Below are positions 59,143 to 64,000 of a stretch of 64,000 nt of DNA, piece by piece. Within the stretch, counting starts at the first letter, position 1, and each line of letters starts with the position of its first letter. This stretch comes from Codonopsis lanceolata (Eukaryota > Streptophyta > Magnoliopsida > Asterales > Campanulaceae), in the NCBI GenBank assembly GCA_013146195.2, contig CM028379.1:58601693-58665692 (forward strand), read 5' to 3'. Below the pieces are notes generated by a model. The model had not been told where the DNA came from, did not search any database, and worked only from the letters and a program-made list of their open reading frames with translations. The position numbers and the translations under genes were made by a program.

Positions 59143-60500
59143 AAGACATGGCTACAAGCTTGGTCTACCTCCTCTTATCTTATTCTCAAGGAGGAATATT
59201 GCTTGTCTGGTTTCCGAGATATCAAAGATAATAGGTGTATATTTTTCAATTTCGTCGACAACACTTTATGAAGGTATCGTAGTCGAATTTACGATAGACA
59301 AATTTGAAATTTCAGTAATCTTTGTCGATCAAGCAAACGTTATCGCCTTCTTTATCAATCGATAAAAAACCGCACTAGATCACGGGGTCATAGACCTCAA
59401 TATCTCCGCTTTCATACATAGCTAATGTTCCATCCTACACTTTACCTCCAACATTCTTTTTACTTCGCCAATACTTTGACTAATTTAAGGGTTTACAATT
59501 GCAAGTTTCCTAGAAACTTTGCTAGCATTAGTAATGTAATGAAATTCCCGCTTCTAAAGACACTAGAGCTTTGTATGCCTATATCAATGATCGGATGCTT
59601 GAGAAACTATTCTCGAGCCGCCTTTGATTGAGAAAGTTTTCTTCTTTCGAGTTCAAGGGTTCAAGAAATTTGTGGTAAGTTATCTCGGTGAACTAAAAAA
59701 CTAAAGATTTACTCAAAACTGAAGGGATTGAGGTTGACATTCAAGCCGTGCCAAGTTTACGTGATCGTATTGGGGTTGTTCAAAAGCCGTGTTTATTAAA
59801 AAAGTGGGCAGTGCTAGAAATCTCGAACGCCTACAGCTTGGAATCGGTGTTCATCACCCATGATTTTCTCACGGAAATTGATAGAAATTTTCCCCTTCTG
59901 AAATATCCGACAATTTCCACTTGGGGGAGTTGGAAAGGGTTAACATTTCAAGTCGCCACTTAAGTACTTGCACTTAGATGACTGCAAGAAGCTAGTGGAA
60001 GCCAAAATTGATGTCCGAGTTTGCTTACACTTTGGTACCATGGTAAAACCGCGTTGTCTCTATCTCTTCACAACACTCCCGAGGACTTAATGACATATAT
60101 AGACATGACTCATGGCTTTGCTCTGCCTAACAATACATGGTTCCATCGCTATGGAACTGCTCAAAAGCGTTAGCTGCTTTTGTTTCCTTGTTCCTATGGA
60201 GAAAAGGTGTCCAATTTAATGCTCATCCGACCTGTGGTAAATCCCCTTCCTTTGGAGAATTTTATGCCGTAGATAAATGAGTCATATTCTCTATTTACCG
60301 CCATTGTTGAAACAATGTTTTCTCGGTTCTCGCCCCACCGCCATCTCTACGGATGGCTTACTCCAAGCTATGTTGACTTCATAAAGTTCCTTGGCAATGA
60401 GCTAATAATGGCGTCTAGAAATTCAGATTGTTGCAGCTTCTCGATCAAGAGACCAAGTGTCATGACATTATTTAGAGGACTTCAAAGTTGAGGTCTAAAA
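59143..60500 (+). pseudogene. F-box/LRR (FBD-type) gene remnant
   Basis: Fragments in several plus-strand frames fit plant F-box/LRR proteins: KTWLQAWST at 59143, a DNTL-type segment near 59250, LTNLRVYNCKFP with FPLLKTLEL (59425-59631), and VLEISNAYSLESVFI with FPLLKYPTIS (59748-59963), then LHLDDCKKLVEAKI (about 59970-60010). The frames are broken by many stops and shifts, and no F-box start is visible. Intact members serve as substrate receptors of SCF ubiquitin ligases; this copy cannot. Confidence 0.65.
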
Positions 60501-60549
60501 AGTCGAAGATGCATGGCAGCCTCTTCTGGGAGACTTTACTAGTTACATC

Positions 60550-62960
60550 CATACTTGTTGATGAAGGGGTCCGCTTAAGTTTGAAATGGAATGCCAATTT
60601 AAATGTTCAAAATTAAAGGATTGTAGATTTTGATCACTTGTTTTATTATTGTTTTGCTTTCTTTTATAAGGGAATTAATTAATTTCTCATGTCAAGTTTA
60701 TAGACTCAAGTCTCAACACACAAAAGACCTTAATGATCATGATATTATTTGTTGGTTAAAAAAAAGATAGATAGATAGATCAATTCACATAGCATTAAAC
60801 TAGGTATTTTATTAGTTTGTACTAAATGCTTTATTTACTATACCTCGAATTGAATTTTATAATTTTAATGACCGTGGAGTTGGGTTGTTGAATTTTGGAT
60901 TGAGTGGGTATTGGTATTGGTATTGATTATTGAATTGAAAGAAAGATTTATGGGCTTTGGTTGGGGGATTTTTTGAGTCTATATAATTGAGTTATATAAA
61001 CATGAAAATTGTTATATACTAAAGTCTAACGTGCTTACCTTGTTATATACTAACTCTTCACGCGGTAAGAAGAAGTATCGAATTTTCTTCATCCCTGCAT
61101 GTAAGAAGAAATGCATTTATATGGAAATGTAGGACTGTATATCAGTGTTTGTATGTGTTGCTATTGGTTTGATCTATTCTTCATGTTTTATAATCTATTT
61201 GATCCCCATCTTATAAAAAGAGTCCTAGTTCCCTTTTCGCTTGTCGCCAAAAAGAGTTTCATTGGTAAGTAAGAAGTATATGCTATAAATTTTCATTCTT
61301 TATCCAATTTTTTCTTTCGTTTCGAAACTTGATTTTGCCATTGTTACGTGTTATACTAAAAGGATGTATATTAGTGTCATAAAGAAGTTTGACTTTTAAA
61401 TAGGAGACTTTGTGACGGAGTGTTTTTGTAAGACTAATTCGATTTTACATAAACGGGTAGTCGCTAGCTGTGTGGCTTTTGTTTGCTTTTTTGCAAATTA
61501 CATGGATCATTCCTGTAGTTGAAGGGGTCGCTGCCGAGCTGTTCCTCTTACAAATTTAAGAGGAGAAAAAACACGTGAGTGCAAGCTACCCTTTGTCTAT
61601 TTTGGACCATTTGGAGAGTCCAACGGATGTGCCCTTGAGAATGAAATGTCCTCAAGTAGATTGAAAGCATCATTTTCTTTAATCCATTGTTTTATTGGAA
61701 TATGGGGGATGATGATTGATGCCAAATAAGATGAATCGCTTTTGGAGTCTTTGACATCTTTGGTTTGAATGGGTTTTCCTTTTGCCCGGTTTACTTGGGT
61801 ACACATAACTCATCACCTAATTTAAGTATTTAACATTTTGTTCATAATATGCTCTTTCAATTGCCACAAAAAGAAAAGAATGAAGCTATCTCCCCGTTAT
61901 CTCATATCTTTTGACGCCATTGGTATCTATTCTACTATCTTTTATATTTCTTTTTGCTTTTTATGTTTAATGTTTCTTTCTTTAATTTCAAACAAGCTAA
62001 CAAGAAGGATGTGTTCCAATTATTCACGAAAAAGTGAGAGACCATAAAGATTTGTGTCAAGGTGGGTTGTTTTACAGAGACTCTTTTAGTTTGTCGCGGA
62101 TCGTGTGGTGAAAATTGTAAGGCCCGGGAAGAGGAAATTGTCTACTTGGCCTACTCATTTGGCGATTTTTCTCTGTAAGTTCTTTCACCACATCATCCAA
62201 AATTTTTAAGTATTCCTTTAAATTGTTCTTTAAATGTGTTGGCTGTTGCTTGTCGTCAAGGGATTTGATTTTTGATGTAGTGGTAATTGTTTTTTGGTGT
62301 AAATAGAATTACAATACTTTAATTGGGTCTACTTTAACCACATATCAATACCGATTGTACTTTATTATTCTCAACTTTCGTGAACTCGTGATTGTGCTAT
62401 TCCAGTTTCTTTTTAGTGACACCATGTTCCTCCCTCCTCATGTTCCCTTTTGGTTGGACCTTACTAGTACTCGTAGTACATCTTCCCACTCTATTTTTCT
62501 TAATTTTGAACCCTTTTCTTGTGTAAAAAAGAGAAATGTTAACCGATCATTAGTATTAAGATATTTGTTAACCCCCTTTTTTTTTGTTTGTCTTGCATCT
62601 TTTCATTTCAATTACGCTTTCTAGTTATTTATCTTAATTGATGTCTAAATACGCTTTAAAAAGAAAATCGTAGTAGGTCGCCTTTGCAATGAGACCGAAG
62701 GGTCCTGTTGACACTTTTATGAAAATATGTTTTATCGCCTTTAAGATTTATTATCCATGTCTTGAGTAGAAAATGGCTTTTCACTTATTATTTACTTTTG
62801 TAAGAACCCTAATGGTGTAGCTTTTGAAGATCAAAAGTCGGATTTTTTAATAGGCAAGTGAGGCCCCTTGGTATGGGATTATTGAATTCTGAATGTCTCG
62901 ATTCGTGAATTGAATTCCATACCAAAGGTAAAATTTAAGAAAGATAAATAGTTGAACCAC
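60550..62960. other. intergenic region, no gene recognised
   Basis: Short frames such as 61597-61806 and 62355-62624 resemble no family I know. A palindromic MITE-like segment (TTGGTATGGGATTATTGAAT ... ATTCCATACCAA) lies near 62876-62927. Confidence 0.55.
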
Positions 62961-62964
62961 AATT

Positions 62965-63070
62965 TGAAGTAATCGCTCTAGCAACAAAAGAACCACATAA
63001 GCAAATACATAAGCAGATAGGTCGCTCTAGCAACAAAAAGAACCACGTGGCTAAATACATGCTTAGATAA
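62965..63070 (+). repeat. tandem duplication next to the assembly gap
   Basis: Two units of about 50 bp start TCGCTCTAGCAACAAAA(A)GA (62973 and 63021) and continue with AACCAC and AAATACAT. Confidence 0.85.
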
Positions 63071-63147
63071 AGCGCTAACTATTGTGCTACCTATATCGTA
63101 TACATGGTGTTAGTAAACCATATGGACGCTTACTAAGATCGATTGAT

Positions 63148-63247
63148 NNNNNNNNNNNNNNNNNNNNNNNNNNNNNNNNNNNNNNNNNNNNNNNNNNNNN
63201 NNNNNNNNNNNNNNNNNNNNNNNNNNNNNNNNNNNNNNNNNNNNNNN
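63148..63247. other. assembly gap (100 N)
   Basis: Exactly 100 N, the usual placeholder for a gap of unknown length. Frames crossing it are meaningless. Confidence 0.99.
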
Positions 63248-64000
63248 CCAACTATAAATATGCAGGATTTTGAGGAGTTGAAGCGCCGGATGGAGGCCTG
63301 GGAGCAAGGCAAGGCTCTAGATGGAAATTTTTTGGGTACATCCGCCACCGTTGGTTCGTGGATTGAGAATGCTCCACCAAAGACGGGTTGATATTTCCAA
63401 ACATTAAAGAGTATACGGCAAGACCAAGGCCGTGGATTGGTTGATGTCTTTTGAATCCCAAATTGGCTTGGTGACTTCGATGAAGCATTGAAGATCGAAG
63501 CTTTTGTTGGCGCGTTGCAAGGAAAAGCTCTAGCTTGATGGGAGCATTGCCACCGCTCGATCAACAATTGGGCGCAATTGCGAGCAAAGTTTTTGGCCGA
63601 TTTTGGAACTATTGATCGGTTCGTTGGCGAAGACAAGGCCGGGCCGACTTGTCCAAGGTTAAACAAGGCGCACATGAGTCAACAGCGAGCTACCTTGAGA
63701 GGTTTACCAAGGTTTTAGAGCAAGTTCCTGGTCTGACCGAGCAAGAGGTGACATTGTGTTTTGAAACTGGATTGCTGGAAGATGAAGGTGGTTTGTGGTC
63801 AGAGTTAAGTATGCGCGAACCAAAAACACAAGCAGAGATGCTCATGCGAGCACAAAAATGGTGTGCCAGGGAGACAGCGAAAAAGGAGAAGAAGAAGGAG
63901 AGTAGTGAAGCTGTGGGCAATGCCAAGGGCAATGGCCAGACAGGAGGTGGAGGTTATAATAAAAGCAAGTCTCGGTATGATCGGCCGAAGGAGTTTCTTC
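63248..64000 (+). pseudogene. Ty3/Gypsy gag fragment, frameshifted, runs off the window
   Basis: Pieces in different frames match the capsid part of plant Gypsy gag: MQDFEELKRRMEAWEQ after the gap, then FVGALQGKALA (near 63505), INNWAQLRAKFLADFGTIDR (63560-63620), and from about 63660 a frame open to the window end with ASYLERFTKVLEQVPGLTE and EMLMRAQKWCARETAKKEKK. Several shifts separate these. The element continues beyond 64000, and its left part may lie within the gap. Confidence 0.75.

Overview
The window is nuclear DNA of a flowering plant, most likely a core eudicot. It is strongly AT-rich, the genes have short exons with GT-AG introns, and it carries plant-type MULEs, Tourist and Stowaway MITEs, hAT elements, Helitron ends and a Tat-lineage Ty3/Gypsy element. 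The sequence alone does not identify the species. No tRNA, rRNA or CRISPR array was found.

Only two ordinary host genes are clear, both on the minus strand. The first is a complete 12-exon calcium-dependent protein kinase of the CPK16/18/28 group (3247-9944, 558 codons reconstructed). The second is a three-exon flavanone 3-hydroxylase (54008-55469). Its reading frame is intact except for about 12 extra bases with an in-frame stop exactly at the exon 1 splice donor, so it may be a recently lost gene. A decayed F-box/LRR gene lies at 59143-60500.

The rest is mostly transposons, many nested. About 430 bp upstream of the kinase start codon sits a MULE inside a MULE, both with perfect 9-bp target duplications. 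The inner one carries an N-terminal fragment of a MAPKKK1/MEKK1-like gene. A second MULE nest (13642-16215) and a MULE inside a Stowaway MITE (22943-24246) follow. From 29048 to 38520 lies an LTR retrotransposon with 5-bp target duplications. Its pol reads on the minus strand. It has lost gag and the protease active site, and it carries on the opposite strand a spliced gene with its own TATA box. Pol and this antisense gene converge on a cluster of three hairpins.

From 38.5 to 53 kb there are MITEs, long TA tracts, hAT elements with perfect 8-bp duplications, a SINE-like element with four B-box-like units, two Helitron 3' ends and a Helitron helicase fragment. The right end has a partial MULE, the F-box pseudogene, a 100-N assembly gap and a broken Gypsy gag. 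I found no clear new biological system. The strongest unusual items are the antisense gene and hairpin cluster of the retrotransposon, the gene-carrying nested MULE, and the flavanone 3-hydroxylase splice-site lesion.
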